Shown piece by piece: positions 39,501 to 40,311 of a stretch of DNA of 40,311 nucleotides. The stretch lies in NCBI GenBank assembly GCA_905178155.1, contig CAJINV010000002.1:4222285-4262595 (forward strand), read 5' to 3'. Made by a program: the position numbers and the translations under genes. Source of the stretch: Amoebophrya sp. A120 (Eukaryota; Sar; Dinophyceae; Syndiniales; Amoebophryaceae). How positions within the stretch are numbered: position 1 is the first letter of the stretch; each line of letters starts with the position of its first letter. The notes beneath the pieces are model-generated. The model searched no databases, was not told the DNA's origin, and saw nothing but the letters and a program-made list of their open reading frames with translations.

Positions 39501-39805
39501 TGTCGAGAGTGCTGCCGCGCGCTGCTGGAGGAGTAGGAGGTGAGGCAGCAGCTGCTCACGTGTTTAGCGTGGTGGTCCACGGAAACGGTAACACGCCCTT
39601 CCCCAATGAATTTCAGCTCCGAAGCGCGGCGGCGCTTTATTTAAACGACAGGTTCGAGCACCCGCGAGTGCGAGACGAACGCGACCGCATCGAGTGCACG
39701 TATGGGCCTGTGAATGCGTGGAACGTATCCGAGTTGTGCACACGACCCCCATTCCCTTTGTCCGTCTTCATTTGCAGTCGTCATAAACCAAAATTCAAAT
39801 TGTAG
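36533..39805 (+). CDS. Gene 4: small secreted protein of unknown function
   Basis: Exons: 36533-36614, 36866-36928, 37191-37305, 38135-38221, 38519-38751, 39124-39174, 39497-39805; with one TSD copy removed per IE this gives 304 codons plus TAG. The start ATG follows A-rich sequence. Residues 1 to about 33 are a signal peptide: KK, then the hydrophobic core FLAGVVPVVALVVGALL, with likely cleavage near ATFA/DA. A basic Arg/Ser linker follows, with RRLEE at 55-59, which matches the RxLxE pattern of apicomplexan export motifs. The segment EEQIPGAAPRTSIS occurs twice, flanking the GT-AG intron 37306-38134. The C-terminal part (STQWKDWTVEDLYRHVEESL; HVFSVVVHGNGNTPFPNEF) was not recognised. If instead the 43-bp repeats flanking the intron are an insertion duplication, the protein is 274 codons, also in frame. 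Secretion is well supported; function is unknown. Confidence 0.72.
36615..36865. mobile_element. IE58, family A, TSD TCTGC
   Basis: 251 bp. Exact TSD at 36610-36614 and 36866-36870. Interrupts the signal peptide of gene 4 (VVGALL to QFHATF). Confidence 0.91.
36929..37190. mobile_element. IE59, family A, TSD GCACG
   Basis: 262 bp. Exact TSD at 36924-36928 and 37191-37195. Interior in the orientation opposite to IE17. Confidence 0.91.
37230..38191. repeat. 43-bp direct repeats flanking the gene 4 intron
   Basis: The copies at 37230-37272 and 38149-38191 differ only at 37235 (A/G) and 37259 (C/T). Both encode EEQIPGAAPRTSIS in the gene frame. The 919-bp offset means that removing one copy plus the sequence between them also restores the frame. 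Confidence 0.85.
37306..38134 (+). other. Probable GT-AG intron in gene 4 (829 nt)
   Basis: Donor CAAG/GTACCT and acceptor ATCAG/GTACCA; AGGTACC is present at both borders. Splicing joins RPQ to GTNRAEEQ in frame, whereas read-through reaches a stop near 37368. Flanking exons carry a 43-bp direct repeat (37230-37272 and 38149-38191, 2 mismatches), so an insertion with a long duplication is the alternative. Confidence 0.55.
38222..38518. mobile_element. IE60, family A (diverged), TSD ACTTC/ATTTC
   Basis: 297 bp. TIRs degraded (AATATCTGGGTCGGGAGG; TGCAGACCCAGAGGACATAA). One TSD mismatch (Leu or Phe). Joins LETGEL to HERDSL. Confidence 0.8.
38752..39123. mobile_element. IE61, family A (decayed), weak TSD
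   Basis: 372 bp, the longest family A element without a nested insertion. Left end TATCAAATGCAAATATGCCT is good; the right end is barely recognisable (AAGACTCAGTCATGGTTGCA). Flanks TGTTT/TACAT share 2 of 5 bases, but the frame continues (GNVV to LDRRQT). Confidence 0.68.
39175..39496. mobile_element. IE62, family K, TSD CGCTT
   Basis: 322 bp. Left TATCCTGAGCAAAACCGTCC; right end CATAGGATA. Exact TSD at 39170-39174 and 39497-39501. Joins RGARRL to SRVLPR. Confidence 0.84.
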
Positions 39806-40034
39806 CGAGTTCAGTCCTAGCTTTGTCGTTGTACTAGCTTGCATGATTAATGTATGTTTACTAGCCTCTTGACGCGGGCGTCCCGGACGCCCGCTGGGCT
39901 AGTAGATTTAAAGATAATTCTAAAGATGGGAATGCGTTCAGAAGGTCTGGCTTGGAGTCGAATAGAATGTGGCGAGAAGGTTGAAAAGCATAGCGCTGCC
40001 TGCCGCGAGGAAGATCGTTGCCGCGCCTGCGCCT
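39806..40034. other. Region after gene 4
   Basis: No coding exon was recognised. Holds a perfect palindrome (39874-39894: GCGGGCGTCC, C, GGACGCCCGC), a form that recurs in the adjacent tandem repeat. Confidence 0.65.
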
Positions 40035-40311
40035 GTCCTAGCGGCCTCGCAGCTTTAACGCCTTTTGCGGTCCGGCGTCCAGGACGCCGGCCCGCCGTCA
40101 GCCCTTTAGCCGCGTTGCCGCGCCTGCCTGCGCTTGCCCTAGCGGCCTCGCCGCTTTAACGCCTTTTGCGGTCCGGCGTCCAGGACACCGGCCCGCCGCC
40201 AGCCCTTTAGCCGCGTTGCCGCGCCTGCGCTTGCCCTAGCGGCCTCGCCGCTTTAACGCCTTTTGCGGTCCGGCGTCCAGGACGCCGGCCCGCCGTCAGC
40301 CCTTTAGCCGC
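40035..40311. repeat. 97-101-bp tandem repeat at window end
   Basis: Units start CCTAGCGGCCTCGC at 40037, 40138 and 40235, giving periods of 101 and 97 bp. Each carries CCGGCGTCC-A-GGACGCCGG or a near copy. The array continues beyond the window. Confidence 0.88.

Overview
Eukaryotic nuclear DNA, most probably from a syndinean dinoflagellate such as Amoebophrya. The window has four protein-coding genes, all on the + strand, in which almost every intron is a transposon-like 'introner element' (IE). I count 62 IEs in at least 12 sequence families. Each has terminal inverted repeats (TIRs) beginning TA and ending TA, and most are flanked by a 5-bp target-site duplication (TSD). Removing an IE plus one TSD copy restores the reading frame in all 61 testable cases. 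Genes end in TGA, TAG, TAA and TAG, so the standard code applies. The organism assignment is an inference: Amoebophrya genomes are known for abundant non-canonical, introner-type introns with inverted repeats, and the one-directional gene order fits a dinoflagellate.

Layout. 1-238: the right end of a mobile element called R here. 389-8512: gene 1 (5' end outside the window), a Cys-rich, probably extracellular protein with a PLAT/LH2-like beta-sandwich, cut by 21 IEs after the first visible exon. One of these (IE3) carries a complete 1310-bp R insertion with a 17-bp TSD. 8513-10926: intergenic. 10927-19044: gene 2, an EF-hand protein of 1054 residues with an Asn/Ser-rich C-terminal half, cut by 21 IEs and two ordinary GT-AG introns. 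19045-21061: intergenic. 21227-27630: gene 3, a BRAP2-type E3 ubiquitin ligase (RRM-like, RING-H2, ZnF-UBP and coiled coil) with 14 IEs. 27631-28676: intergenic with inverted and tandem GC-rich repeats. 28960-36065: a block of tandem arrays (93-bp, 18-bp, 17-bp and 7-bp units) around a GC-rich segment. 36533-39805: gene 4, a small secreted protein of unknown function with 5 IEs and one GT-AG intron. 39806-40311: intergenic, ending in a 97-101-bp tandem repeat with a perfect palindrome.

The genes show no shared pathway. What unites the window is the intron system: about 9 kb of reconstructed coding sequence is interrupted on average every 145 nt by a mobile element that must be spliced without GT-AG signals. 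The many families share one architecture and one TSD size, are present in both orientations, and are in turn invaded by the R element. No rRNA, tRNA or CRISPR array was recognised.
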